A stretch of 64,000 bases of DNA from Roridomyces roridus (lineage: Eukaryota; Basidiomycota; Agaricomycetes; Agaricales; Mycenaceae): NCBI GenBank assembly GCA_029378245.1, contig JARKIF010000034.1:310001-374000 (forward strand), written 5' to 3'. The notes under the pieces were generated by a model. The model made no database searches, was not told where the DNA came from, and saw only the letters and a list, made by a program, of their open reading frames with translations. The position numbers and the translations under genes were made by a program. Shown here in pieces: positions 51,020 through 61,982 of this stretch; position 1 is the stretch's first letter, and the number at the start of each line of letters is the position of its first letter.

Positions 51020-52797
51020 TCAACCTCTGTATTCGGGAGGTTCGCTCGTCTCAGGAGCACTTCCACGACCCTGATCAATCCACTGCGCAATCAACTCGAT
51101 GATATGGTCAATGTCTGTTGTACTCTGCGGCTCTGAAACCACCGGGCTAGCGACACGTTGCGGTGAACTCGCGGTGGGCTGCAAGGGCTCTGAGGGTCCG
51201 GCTGAGGGAGGTGCCTTTTCCGACAGTCGGGGGGCACCAGAGGAATCCGTATTAGAAGAGGCCAAAAGGCGGCTCGCGGTATCCGAGACAGTCTGTCGCT
51301 CGTCATCATAGCCCCACGACATGACTGTCGCCCCAGGAGGGCCGCCGAGTACAGTGGTCGGGAAGGAGCGGACCGACGCGCTCGGGGAGAGCGCCATCGC
51401 CGAGGATTTCTCGGTTGGCGGTGGGTGCGGTGGGTGACGTGGTTGATCATAAAATGGGTCAGGCTGCAGCATGTCGACGCCTTGCTTAGATGACGACCGG
51501 TTTCGACGGCGCCGCCACCACCAGAAGAACGCGCCTGCCAGAACTAAAACGACCACAGCAACAACCGGACCAGCGATGACTCCAGGATTGACCGAGTGCT
51601 TTGATGGGCTGCGAATGTCAGCAGGGCACGAAACGGAGGAGAGCGTTCACGTACTTGTCACCATCATCTGAGAGACTCTGGATGCTGTGAACTCTCATCG
51701 AGTTCAACGCCAGCTTCATATTCTCTCCTTCGTTCGTCAATGTGATTGTGTGGTTCTTGGTAGAATCCAGTCCACCCTGGTAGTATAGAAGTGCGTCGGG
51801 GACTTGCCAGAACGTGCTGCCGTTGTACGTGTTCGGTTGGCCACCATCAACGGACTACTAGATATATGAGCGGGAGTTTTGAGCGATATCAAGTCACTTA
51901 CCACCGGGTACAGCCCTGGAGGGAAAAAAAAACTTGTCAACAATCGATCCACGCGGCGAGTCATTGCGCGTACAGTTGCCAAAATTCGCCATTCCATGGA
52001 TAGAGACCCCCACTGCTCCTGGGCCAAAATCCAGCGATACTGAAGATCCGAAAGCCTTGGTTTCCTCCCAAGGATGTGTGACTGTCGTATTCGGTATGCC
52101 GGGAGCTGTAGCAGAATTCCAAGTCCCAGAATACTTGAGTATTTCCGTGAACGTGTTGTCGTAGAATGCCTCGGTAGCTTGGCGTCTTGCCAGAGACGTG
52201 AATATGACAGCACTATCAAACGCTAGTTGCTGGCTTGAATTGGAAGGCGTCGCCGTTAAAGTGACTGAAGAGAATTGAGCTAATGAATACGAGTCCCGGA
52301 AAGTGATGTACCGTTGTGCGTCGTTTCGGTCAGATTGGAGATGGACGCCAACATTCCGTCTGCAAGGCCCTGGGGTTGGAACGGTGCGTTGTCGACAGTA
52401 ACGTTGTAAGTGCTGTTGGAAATACCAAACAGGTCGACGCCAGTTCCTGAACGCGTGTCAGAACAGTCGTCGAGGTAGAAGAGGGATATTACCATAGAAT
52501 GAAAGGGTCACAGAGGCACCAGAAAGTGATGTACGATGGTAGGAGGTGCCCGAACCTGCCTGGCCATTCTGGGACAGAAATCCAGAGTCCGTGTACCAGG
52601 GTATCCAGCCGTCGGTTAGCCCAGAGTTGGAGCCATCCGCTTCAGAAAAGATCAGTGGTGGAACAGGCACACAGAGATGAAGTACCATAAGGAACTGGAA
52701 ACGGATTCAGCTGCAGAGGTTGGATGAACAGCAAGTGAACGCACGATATTTCAAGAATGTGCTGGTATCATCGATAGTGAAATTCCACGGGGCCATT
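51020..52797 (-). CDS. C-terminally anchored membrane protein with tandem beta-sandwich-like modules, paralogue 3
   Basis: Eight exons (52797-52746, 52694-52686, 52639-52493, 52446-52312, 52264-51974, 51915-51902, 51854-51655, 51608-51020) give 478 aa. Exon 2 is again 9 nt and exon 6 is 14 nt. Relative to paralogues 1 and 2, one intron in the middle (between their exons 5 and 6) is missing. Domain landmarks are MAPWNFTIDDTSTFLKY, GTSYHRTSLSGASVTLSFYG, VDLFGISNSTYNVTVD, HPWEETKAFGSSVSLDFG, the helix AGPVVAVVVLVLAGAFFWWW with a strongly basic stop-transfer RRRRNR, and a Ser/Pro-rich tail. The tail ends DIDHIIELIAQWIDQG and PPEY. No signal peptide is visible, so the N-terminus either uses the internal helix for insertion or the protein is tail-oriented. 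The function is unknown. Confidence 0.78.
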
Positions 52798-52968
52798 GGG
52801 GAAGGTTGGAATCCAGCAACATCTTATTATTGGGCGGAACAATGCCGGGGCCGACGATACTGCATTACCCTGGTCCACTCCGCGACACGGGGTAACCATT
52901 TACGCGATGTGGAGTCGACTTTTGAGGATTAGTGGTCCTGGTTTGCTGTGCCCACGAGAACAAACCAG

Positions 52969-53372
52969 GGAATCGCCCCGCTGAACTTTTGAAGATATTG
53001 GGATTGGCTGTACAGGTGAGCGCGGAGGCTTGGCGCGCGTAAACACGGCCCCACGTATCGGTGTACTTGGATCAAATGCATTCGTCTTCCAGCTTCCAGA
53101 GTCAGGCAGACGGGAGTATAAAGTGGTGTCGGCACTCGTTTGAACGCGAGGTCGCAAGGAGCGGCGGGCCGGGTGCCGAATCGGGTTCATGAGAGCAAAG
53201 AACAAGTGTTTGACCAACAGGCGCCAACGACGCGCTCCCATGACACCGTTGATGGCGCCACGGAACAGCTCCCAACGTCCCACATAATACACTCTGTTCA
53301 AGGCAAGTTACCTGTGGGTCAGAGTAATCGCTCCTTCTCATTTTTTTTTGAACAGAAGTCCCCAAAGTAGCC
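52969..53372. repeat. dispersed repeat S, copy a
   Basis: A segment starting near GAACTTTTGAAGATATTGGG and containing CTTCCAGAGTCAGGCAGAC, then GGTGTCGGCACTCGTTTGA, recurs at 56040-56390, 60225-60510 and, inverted, 63640-63965. Copies a and b also share a GGCGCCAACGACGCGCTCCC block and lead into an F-box-like start codon. The unit carries splice-like sites (CAGGTGAGCG), so it may be an old gene fragment spread by duplication rather than a transposon. Confidence 0.65.
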
Positions 53373-53430
53373 ATGAACCCGTATCAACACTCTCCCGTTC
53401 GAACTTGTCGAGGTTGGCTTGATCACAGTA
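53373..53430 (+). pseudogene. relic of an F-box-like gene 5' end
   Basis: About 50 bp starting ATGAACCCGT and containing CTCTCCCGTTCGAACTT match the first codons of the F-box-like paralogues (49519 and 56391), after which the similarity ends. It sits at the same place relative to repeat S as the larger pseudogene at 56391. Confidence 0.55.
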
Positions 53431-53462
53431 CCACTGGCCATGTATTCTCAAGTTCTTTTGGT

Positions 53463-55048
53463 TTGAATTGAGTTGTGTATCGAATCCAAATCATATCGCA
53501 TTCGTCTGTCTTGTAATACACCTCATTTGAGCCTCATCAGTCGCTACGCCACACTACTTCTCGACTTCAAGTTCGACCAATCGCTTCTGAGCCCACACAC
53601 CAAGCGGACCAAAGTGTTCTTCCGGATCGTCCCTCCAATCTCTGAACGCAAACCAAATGTGACGAGCATCTTTTCCAGCCTGGATGACGCGCTCGTAGTC
53701 GGGTGCTTGGGCGTAGAGTCGGCGGAAGTATTGGCGTGACAAGTTGACATAGCGGTCAACTCGAGCTTCGGCTTTGTCGTCGGTCAGGTTTTCTTCGGTC
53801 CATCCAATAACGACAGGTTCAGCGTCTGGACCGGCGATAAAGTCGACGCCGACAGCCATCATAGGGTCGGAAAGGATGGCGGGGACGACACAACCAGTCT
53901 CCCAGTCAAAAAGAGAAGTGACTTTGGGGATCTCGTCGTCGCTGGTGGGAACTGTGATTGTCATGTTGTGGATGCCGTAGTCCCCATGCTCGAGGACGAA
54001 GCGATAGAGACTTGGAGGCTCGGTGTCTGGAGGGAGAATGTGTGGAATGAGTCGGAGAAGAGCCTGTTTGGCAGCGAACGTAGCTGGTCCGACAGTATAA
54101 TCATCGTCATCATCATTCCCCCAACCCATCTTGTCGCCCAGATCGCGAATTGTGGCCTCAATCTTGGAGGTGAAGAAGCCGACAACAAATTCGCGTGTGG
54201 GTGCAATGGGGAGAGGGAATAATTTAGGCCGCATCTCGAACATACTATCCAAGAGCCACTTTTGTATGAACTCTTGAGGAGGGTTGTAGTTGAATAGTGC
54301 GCCACGGATAGCTGCTGCCTGATCGACAAGTCCAAACTGGGAAGAATGAAATCAGAGATGAGAAAACAAGACGATCCAGGGAACGCACGGCTTGGTCGTC
54401 GTTCAGGACATTCCAAACATTATCCTGGCCTTTTTGCACCTCGAAGAGGAACAGCCGGCGCCCCAGAATGTCTTGACAAGCCGGTCGACGGACGGGAGGC
54501 CTGTGGTAGAGGAGTGGAGAGACCGGGATCTCCGCCACATACTGCAGCAGACGATAAACACTGGCCTCAAGCTCGCATTCTTGGACCTGCTTCTCGAATG
54601 GCCAGCCAGCGAATCCAGGCACGTTGACGTCGTCTCTAGCAAGACGAGCGAGGACATCGGGTCGATTTGAGAGTTTGAACAGAAAGCCCTGGGAGAGATT
54701 TTGAGATGATGTCCGGGAAAAAGAATGAGACGTACATATGAGTTGGCACCCTTTGAGACGCGAGGAATGTCGACGACTTTGGTGTTGAGAACCTCTTCGG
54801 TCTCCTTGATGAGTAGCCCGACGTCCCAGACAAAGGGCGACTTTCCTGCAGAGAGGAGAGCCATGACACCAGTTCCATCGAACTCGGTGCCATCGAGATG
54901 GTTCGGCCACTCATCGCCATTATAGGGCGAGTCAGATTCATCCGACATCGTGGTTGGTGGACAAGACTGACAGATCTTGTGTGCTTCCGTGGAAAGTAAA
55001 CGCCCACATTGATGGATGGCAATTAAAGAGATTGTCCTGATAGATTCC
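53463..55048. repeat. segmental duplication of the APH-type kinase gene, copy 1 (partner about 57045-58642)
   Basis: About 1.6 kb is nearly identical to 57045-58642 in the same orientation, including the full gene, both introns and about 100 bp of promoter (shared GGAAAGTAAACGCCCACATT). The high identity, including introns, indicates a recent event. Confidence 0.9.
53554..54948 (-). CDS. aminoglycoside-phosphotransferase-like (APH) kinase family protein, copy 1
   Basis: Exons 54948-54736, 54688-54389 and 54336-53554 give 431 aa. The fungal APH-like architecture is visible: an acidic N-terminus, VSKGANSYGFLFKL as the glycine-loop region, LEHGDYGIHNMTI as the catalytic loop (HGDxxxxN) and SLFDWETG as the metal-binding DW(E). 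After it come LSDPMMAVGVDFIAGPD and a helical C-terminus. The family phosphorylates small molecules or remains uncharacterised in fungi; antibiotic resistance is not implied. The catalytic Asp and Asn are present, so it is probably active. No signal peptide is seen. A second copy at 57118 is about 96 percent identical by eye. Confidence 0.82.
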
Positions 55049-55159
55049 GATAAGCTAACTCGTGGCGCGCTGGTCGGTGTGGTCTTCGTATCTGTAGAAT
55101 CAGAGGGATGAGAAAGGTGTCCGAAGAGCACCGGGGAGGCAAAAATTCATATAATTTCC

Positions 55160-56035
55160 AATCCGTATAAGGATGGAGATATATAGATGGAGGGAAGCAA
55201 CCCATAAAGGGCGCAACAAAGACAACGCAATCCGTATAAGGACGTAGAAGAGACACAAAATCGAACACCTAGAGACAGAACAAGAGAGGTTAGTGTGCCG
55301 TGCGTGGCCGCAGGCCGCAATGAGACGCTCCCGGTCCCGGCAGGGTAATACAGGCACGACCACCGGGAAGTGGGAGACGTAACTCGCTCGTAACTCGAGC
55401 AGGCGGCCCGCGACCAGCGCGACGCGAAACTGGGGGAAACCGACGCCAAAGCGAGCAGCCGGACCCCCAAAACGGAGCAGCGCGACAAAGCGAAGCGCGG
55501 CCGGCAAACGCGATGGCGGCGGCGGGCCCCCCAAAAGGGAGCGCTGCGAACGAGGGAGAGCGTGGAGAAGGAAGAAGAACGTCAAACGAGACCGTCATGT
55601 CGTCGATAAAGCACGGAATTCGTGCAGAAGCGTATACGGATCGTGTCCCAGACAGAAAAAGGAGATATCGGCGAAAGGGCGCGATGTAGCACGACAGAGC
55701 GACGAGGATACGAGGATGGAAGAGATGACATGCAACGACGACCCATGGCCAGCGTAAGGGCGTGTTTGACGCGTGTGGTAGCGAAATATAGAGCGGAAAG
55801 AGGTGGTTACAGTCGAGCGTAAACGGACGCGATCGAGGCGCTACGAGATGCCAGGAATGACGGAACGGGATGCAAGAGGACGTCGCCGCCGGCGATGATG
55901 ACCCAAGGCGCGAAAATGGGGCCGGCGGCGACAAGAGGATGGTGGTCGAGAGCTAAAGCGAGCGTCTTGATGATGTCAGCGAGTGATCCGGCTCCCGCGC
56001 TCTCCCTCGTTAGCTTATCTCTCGCTAACCCTCAC
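55160..56035. other. GC-rich block between the duplicated segments
   Basis: This stretch differs from its surroundings. From about 55290 to 56020 it is GC-rich and dense in CpG, with purine-rich plus-strand runs. Its left part has two copies of AATCCGTATAAGGA (about 55158 and 55229). A 214-aa minus-strand ORF (55934-55290) spans it, but the composition (Ser, Pro, Arg, Ala) looks like a by-product of GC bias. It separates the two S-repeat/F-box/APH units and may be an insertion. No transposase or RNA gene was recognised. Confidence 0.4.
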
Positions 56036-56039
56036 ATAG

Positions 56040-56390
56040 AATCAAGGAATCGGCCTGCTGAACTTTTGAAGATATTGGGATTGGCTGTACAGGTGAGCGC
56101 GGAGGGTCAACACGGCCCCAGTACGTCCACGTATCGGTGTACTTGGATCAAATGCATTCGAGTGGTGTCGGCACTCGTTTGAACGCGAGGTCGCAAGGAG
56201 CGGCGGGCCGGGTGCCGAATCGAAGTGTTTAACCAACAGGCGCCAACGACGCGCTCCCATGACACCGTTCATGGCGCCACGGAACTTTCTCTCCCAACGT
56301 CCCACATAATACATTCTGCTCAAGGCAAGTTACCTGAGGGTCAGAGTAATCGCTCCTTCTCATTTTTTAAAAGACAACTCCAACGTAGCC
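56040..56390. repeat. dispersed repeat S, copy b
   Basis: It matches 52969-53372 in the same orientation with internal deletions (about 60 bp shorter in the middle, and the GTTCATGAG block lost). It leads directly into the F-box-like pseudogene at 56391, as copy a leads into the relic at 53373. Confidence 0.65.
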
Positions 56391-57000
56391 ATGAACGCGC
56401 CCATCGAGACTCTCCCGTTCGAACTTCTCTCCGATATCATGCTCCTCGCCCTTGCTGGGACGCCAGAGCGTAGCATGGTCATGTCCTTGTGCAAACTCTG
56501 TTCCCGGTGGCGACCGATAGCTATCCAGACACCAGAGCTCTGGATTGTACCGCTTCCAAGAATGAAGAGCTGGGCTACAATAGAGGTGGCGTATTCTGCG
56601 ACTGCCTTCTTTGTGCAGCGGTCCGCTCCGTACCTCTTGTTGCTCACAGATGGGAGAGTTTACGACTTGAATCCGTTTTTCCGGATCACGAAGCAGAATT
56701 GCTGGCTCTCATCCCTGCTGGACGATTGGATAGCCTGAAGAAAGTCGTTTTGCGATTGAGCGACTTGGGCCTACGGCAGTGCCCCAGCTATGGCATTTTT
56801 GCATCTGCGCCGCAGCTTCACGAGGTCGACGTTTACATGAAGCATGCTTTCCACAGCCCTCCCATGCCGTGGACACAACTCTCACCCGGCTCTCCTCGAC
56901 GTGTGCGTCCTCTCAGGCGTGTCTCGATGCGAACATCGTTGAGGCTCGTTTCGTCACCCGCCAGTGGGTGTCTGAAGTCGTATTCATCGGTTGCCCTTAA
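56391..57000 (+). pseudogene. truncated, frameshifted F-box-like gene
   Basis: It starts MNAPIETLPFELLSD, close to the intact 49519 copy, and keeps CSRWRPIAIQTPELW. About 60 bp are missing near 56635, where the frame shifts to HRWESLRLESVF and LIPAGRLDSLKKV. A second shift near 56880 leads to CLDANIVEARFVTRQW. The similarity stops at about 57000, where the duplicated kinase segment begins, so the 3' half was lost at the duplication boundary. Confidence 0.8.
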
Positions 57001-57044
57001 AGATGTTGACAAAGGACAATGCAGGTCGCTGAGAGGACTTGATC

Positions 57045-58642
57045 GAATTGGGAGTGTAATGTATCGGATCCAAATCATATCGCATTCGTCTGTCTTGTAA
57101 TACACCTCATTTGAGCACTACTTCTCGACTCCAAGTTCGACCAATCGCTTCTGAACCCACACACCAAGCGGACCAAAGTGTTCTTCCGGATCGTCCCTCC
57201 AATCTCTGAACGCAAACCAAATGTGACGAGCATCTTTTCCAGCCTGGATGACGCGCTCGTAGTCGGGTGCTTGGGCGTAGAGTTGGCGGAAGTATTGGCG
57301 TGAAAAGTTGGCATAGCGGTCAACGCGAGCTTTGTCGTCGGCCAGGTCTTCTTCGGACCATCCAATAACGACAGGTTCAGCGTCTGGACCGGCGATAAAG
57401 TCGACGCCGACAGCCATCAGAGGGTCGGAAAGGATGGCGGGGACGACACAACCAGTCTCCCAGTCAAAAAGAGAAGTGACTTTGGGGATCTCGTCGTCGC
57501 TGGTGGGAACTGTGATTGTCATGTTGTGGATGCCGTAGTCCCCATGCTCGAGGACGAAGCGATAGAGACTTGGAGGCTCGGTGTCGGGAGGGAGAATGTG
57601 TGGAATGAGTCGGAGAAGAGCCTGTTTGGCAGCGAACGTAGCTGGTCCGACAGTATATTCATCGTCATCATCATCCCCCCAACCCATCTTGTCGCCCAGA
57701 TCGCGAATTGTGGCCTCAATCTTGGAGGTGAAGAAGCCGACAACAAATTCGCGTGTGGGTGCAATGGGGAGAGGGAATAATTTAGGCCGCATCTCGAACA
57801 TACTATCCAAGAGCCACTTTTGTATGAACTCTTGAGGAGGGTTGTAGTTGAATAGTGCGCCACGGATAGCTGCTGCCTGATCGACAAGTCCAAACTGGGA
57901 AGAATGAAATCAGAGATGAGAAAAGAAGACGATTCAGGAAACGCACGGTTTGGTCGTCGTTCAGGACTTTCCAAACATTATCCTGGCCTTTTTTCACCTC
58001 GAAGAGGAACAGCCGGCGCCCCAGAATGTCTTGACAAGCCGGTCGATGGACGGGAAGCCTGTGGTAGAGGAGTGGAGAGACCGGGATCTCCGCCACATAC
58101 TGCAGCAGACGATAAACACTGGCCTCAAGCTCGGATTCTCGGACTTGCTTCTCGAATGGCCAGCCAGCGAATCCAGGCACGTTGACGTCGTTTCTAGCAA
58201 GACGAGCGAGGACATCGGGTCGATTTGAGAGTTTGAACAGAAAGCCCTGGGAGAGATTTTGAGATGATGTCTGGGAAAAAGAATGAGACGAACATATGCG
58301 TTGGCACCCTTTGAGACGCGAGGAATGTCGATGACTTTGGTGTTGAGAACCTCTTCGGTCTCCTTGATGAGTAGCCCGACGTCCCAGACAAAGGGTGACT
58401 TTCCTGCAGAGAGGAGAGCCATGACACCAGTTCCATCGAACTCGGTGCCATCGAGATGGTTCGGCCACTGATCGCGAGTATAGGGCGAGTCAGATTCATC
58501 CGACATCGTGGTTGGTGGACAAGACTGACTGATTTATGTAATTTGCTTCCGTGGAAAGTAAACGCCCACATTGATCGACAATTAAAGAGATTGTGGAACG
58601 AGATCAGATCATATCAATCGGGCGCATCCTGATAGATTCCGG
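57045..58642. repeat. segmental duplication of the APH-type kinase gene, copy 2
   Basis: Partner of 53463-55048. The right end has a short insertion (about 58592-58628) before the shared CCTGATAGATTCCG sequence. The left end replaces the 3' half of the F-box-like pseudogene. Confidence 0.88.
57118..58506 (-). CDS. aminoglycoside-phosphotransferase-like (APH) kinase family protein, copy 2
   Basis: Exons 58506-58294, 58246-57947 and 57894-57118 give 429 aa, two fewer than copy 1 because one Glu-Ala pair is missing near VDRY. The same motifs are present: HGDYGIHN (catalytic loop) and FDWE. The first donor has changed from GTACGT to GTTCGT but remains usable. Differences from copy 1 are scattered single substitutions without a frameshift, so both copies look functional. 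Divergence after duplication seems slight. Substrate unknown. Confidence 0.82.
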
Positions 58643-58844
58643 CAAGTAAAAAATAGAAAACACTGATCGTTCATTGGAAACGCAAAATTCAGACTAACTA
58701 AGAGACATGGTAGGAAACAAGAGAGGTAGCAATCGTAAAAACAGACGTATGCTTGCAGTTGAATGCAGGCTTGGAAGTGTGACGTTCCTGCTGTAAACAG
58801 ATGAGGGAAGATACGTGGCGAACAATGGACGATCATACCGACGT

Positions 58845-59578
58845 TTACTTGACGGGCTTGGAGGTGTGCTTGTGGCCGCCTTTGACGTTGCACTTGCCGT
58901 GGACAACATATCCGGGGTCGCTCTTCTCGAAGGTGTACATGACCGGGATATACTCGTCGTTGAAAGCGGGAGCGCGGGCGTCCTCGACGGGGACAACGAC
59001 GCTGGCGGTGCCAATCTTCTTCTCGATCCAGGGAGTCGAGGCCTTGGTGTCAATGCCAAAGATCCCCATGCAGCCGTTGGCGAGAAGAACGGCGAGGAGG
59101 TCGGCGATGAAGGCAGGAGAGGGCGATGGGGTGACGGTCCTACAAAACTGTGAGTGAGGAATGTAGAAACGGCGAGGCCACATACCCAGCCGAGACGACG
59201 TCGAGCTCCATAGGGACGAGGTCAGTCTCGGTGGTCATCCAGGTCGTCGCGACGATGTCACTGCCGAACGAACGAACGTCTTGCATGTCTTTGGCGGACA
59301 TCTGGTGAGCCGTACCGGCGACCTTGACGACAGCTTCACCAGCACGGAGAGTATGGTGAGCGTGCTGGAGGTAGAGGCCGAAGTCCTGGACGTCGTGCTT
59401 GACGAAGGTGTCGCGGATGGGACCCTTGAGGACGTCGTCCAAGGCCTTATCCTGTTCGTTGGGTCAACGACGACAACGACACGGGTCTTACTACGAGACG
59501 TACCTTGTAGGTCTCCGAGGCGACCTGGAGAGAAGGGAGAGAGTTGTAGCGAGAAGTGTCGACAAGTGCAGCAGCCAT
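58845..59578 (-). CDS. conserved-looking 211-aa protein, family not recognised
   Basis: Exons 59578-59504, 59451-59186 and 59139-58845 join in frame to 211 aa. It starts MAAALVDTSRYNSLPSL. It is highly charged and His-containing in the middle (KHDVQDFGLYLQHAHHTLR), then has a hydrophobic stretch (FIADLLAVLLANGCMGIFG) and a basic His/Lys tail (KCNVKGGHKHTSKPVK). There is no signal peptide. The hydrophobic stretch contains a Cys and is more like a buried helix than a membrane anchor. Clean exon phases and regular composition make it a convincing gene. No function can be assigned. Confidence 0.68.
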
Positions 59579-60224
59579 GGAGAGACAAGTTGCGGTGAGA
59601 GACGTTGCAGTGAGAGACGCCGAGACAGGCAGGTTTATATAGTCCCACAACCTGGACCCACAACGTTCCATTTTGGGAACGTGAGTCAGGAAAACAAGGC
59701 TTCCCATCCTGGAAATATTTTCAACAGCAACGGCGGGTTCCATTTTGAGGAGGGCAGATAAGTGTGGTCGCATTCCGCCAACTTTGAAGACTGCGCGTTG
59801 ACATGGGTGCCACGCGAATACAGCAAGTGGGCGCAGAGTATTTCGTTTGCCACTTGAAAAACTCGACAGGTTCGATGTATGCAATTGCTAAAGGACGTTG
59901 GCTCAAGCTGTCTCCTGCAGCTTTCTGGTGTGGCGCAGGAATCCTCGGAGAATGATGCGGTTATCTATAATCAGGAATCTGTCAGGTTCGGCGTCTGGCT
60001 GGAGGTCACCGACCTGATTGGAAATGGAAGCTAGCCGTCCGCCAAGTCGAGCGTCTCGCAGAGAAATCATGAGACTGAACAGAGCGGCACTCAACAGCTT
60101 CCGAATACAGAAGGCTCCTCTGAATTATCTATTCGGGATTCATTCTTGTGGCTGAACTCGCTGTAGAACCCTCTGCTACAGTTGAGGTGTGGTAATATGC
60201 TCCTCAGATATTGTCTCGCCATAA
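59579..60224. other. intergenic, nothing firmly supported
   Basis: About 650 bp upstream of the 211-aa gene. Minus-strand ORF 59903-60094 (63 aa) is open and not unreasonable in composition, but has no start context or family. The promoter of the 211-aa gene lies at the left side. Confidence 0.35.
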
Positions 60225-60510
60225 GGCACTGAAAACAGAAGTCAGCTGCCGAGGTTGGATGAACGGGACGTGAACGCAACAGTACTTAGCCGAGTGGAGT
60301 TGAGAGAAGAAATTGCCACGCTTCGAAGATATTTCTTCGATATTTCGTGGCTGTGAGCGCAGAGGTTTTCAAGGGCGCATCGACGAGGCACGTTGCAGGG
60401 TGGGTATCATTGCGATGCCCGCGTCCACGAAATGAATTCAGTCAGCTTCCAGAGTCAGGCAGACTGAGATTGAGTCGGGAGTATGGCTTTCAAGTCTAAC
60501 GGCGCTATCG
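60225..60510. repeat. dispersed repeat S, copy c; left arm of an inverted repeat
   Basis: The sequence from GGCACTGAAAACAGAAG to about 60500 is the reverse complement of about 63730-63962, with roughly 90 percent identity by eye. Its left end (60225-60270) also resembles 52686-52740, the microexon region of membrane paralogue 3 (CCATAAGG, then GAGGTTGGATGAAC). The repeat therefore seems to have picked up part of that gene. Confidence 0.7.
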
Positions 60511-60595
60511 GCAGAATTGATCCGACACGCTGCCGGCGCATCGCGAACACGTCCCAGTCGCGTAAATTTGATTCCTTCCCTCCCTCCCTCATGCC

Positions 60596-61923
60596 ATGGA
60601 ACAAGAACTAGTTCGCATCTGGCAGGTCGTCCACGAGCTCAGCGAGCAGCTCGCACAAAATCAAAAGACTGCCAGCGCTCTCCAGTCGCAGGCCGCGACG
60701 CTCAAGAATCAGGCCGGCCATACCAGCACTGGTTTTACTCTGCGACGATTTAATACAGATATCTCTCAAGGTGCGCTATCTGTGCTATCTTCATTATCAA
60801 GAGGCCGACCGAGGTATGCAGAGACATTCGAGTCGGAGCTGGAGCGCACGAGTGCGCAGATTGTCATTGAGAACCAGACGCTTCTCCATGAAAACAAGCA
60901 ACTGAGCGTCTTGCTCAAGGAGTATGAAGGCACGGTGGAGACCGTCATGGCGAAGTTCCGCAACCACGCAGTGCGTGCTTTCTTTCATCCATCTCTTTAC
61001 AACAGCATGCTCAAAGCACGTAGCTCGCGACCCAGCAACACGAATTAAATCTAACTCGGCACTACGAAACACTGCTACTGACGCGCGATACGCATAACCT
61101 TTCGCAAGACCTCGCGTCCGGGACGGACATTGCACGCTCTCTGCAACGCGTTGCCCAGCTTCTGCGTGCGATGCTCCGTTCGATGGCTGGGGAGGACACT
61201 GATCTGCCAGACCCAAACGCAGAGGAAGACGGGTACGTGGACCTTGCGGACCTCGAGGCGCTCGTGAACGCGCTGGACGAACGAGGTCTGCCGGGGTGCG
61301 TCGGGACGGAGGGTAGGGAGGACTGGGCATTTGAGCGCGAGTGTGAAATTGCGCGGCTGGAGCGGGAGAATGCGGAGCTGCGAAAGATGCTGGGGATTGA
61401 CCCGGAGAGTCTGGAAGCGAGCGGGGCGGACCTCGACTTGAAGCGGGATCAGGAACGGCTGGCTGCTTTGATTTCTGCGACGCGAAGGCGAAGTGGGAGT
61501 GGGCACGTTCAGCAAGGGAGTGGGGATGGTGGGCAGCGGATGTCGTATTGGGATGCCAATGGGAATCAGCAAATGCAGCAGCAGCAACAACTACAGCAGC
61601 AACTACAGCAACAGCAGCAGCAGCAGCCGTTGCAGCAGCAAGTGTATCAGCAACAACAGCAACAGCAACAGCAGCAACAACAACAACAGATGGCGGGGCA
61701 GCCTCTTCAACGTGCGCTGGATATGCAACCTGGGATGCGGATGGGACAGGCAACGAGGAGGCCAGGGATGTTTGGCGCTGGGCGCGGGATGCTGCCGGGT
61801 GGACTGGGCGCGAGCGGGCCTTCGCCACCTGCCCCGAATTCAGTATGGAATGGCAATCAAATGCCCTCACCTGCACCGGAGCGGGCCTGGCAAGGTCCAG
61901 GAGGCATGGAATTTGGTCGATGA
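60596..61923 (+). CDS. SIKE/FGFR1OP2-like coiled-coil protein with polyQ region
   Basis: Exons 60596-60770, 60822-60970 and 61024-61923 give 407 aa. The N-terminal half is a coiled coil: [16 protein letters not shown], then [20 protein letters not shown] and [10 protein letters not shown], continuing [13 protein letters not shown]. The phrase [11 protein letters not shown]...LLKEYE...K(F/Y)R is what I associate with the SIKE family, whose animal members belong to STRIPAK kinase-phosphatase complexes. A second helix holds [20 protein letters not shown]. The C-terminus is a Gln-rich disordered tract (residues about 290-330), followed by Met/Gly/Pro-rich sequence. No membrane segment is present. 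A STRIPAK link is inference from the family. Confidence 0.68.
61565..61692 (+). repeat. CAG/CAA trinucleotide repeat encoding polyglutamine
   Basis: Mixed CAG and CAA codons encode a nearly continuous Gln tract interrupted by Leu, Pro, Met, Val and Tyr. The longest pure stretch is 14 Gln near 61648-61689. Codon mixing would limit repeat instability. Confidence 0.9.
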
Positions 61924-61982
61924 CCGTGTATACTGTACTCTGTAATTCTAATCGACGCTCTTACCATCATGATGCTATTCTA

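Noticed and set aside
53554..54948. Antibiotic-resistance gene
   Set aside because: The APH fold is very common in fungal genomes with unknown substrates. Nothing here indicates aminoglycoside modification or bacterial origin.
55290..55934. 214-codon minus-strand ORF in the GC-rich block
   Set aside because: GC-rich DNA lacks stop codons by chance. The predicted protein is Ser/Pro/Arg-rich without any domain.
61075..61876. Long minus-strand ORFs of 171 and 359 codons over the SIKE-like gene
   Set aside because: These are antisense shadows of the Gln-repeat and Gly-rich coding sequence. The plus-strand frame has clear coiled-coil family features.
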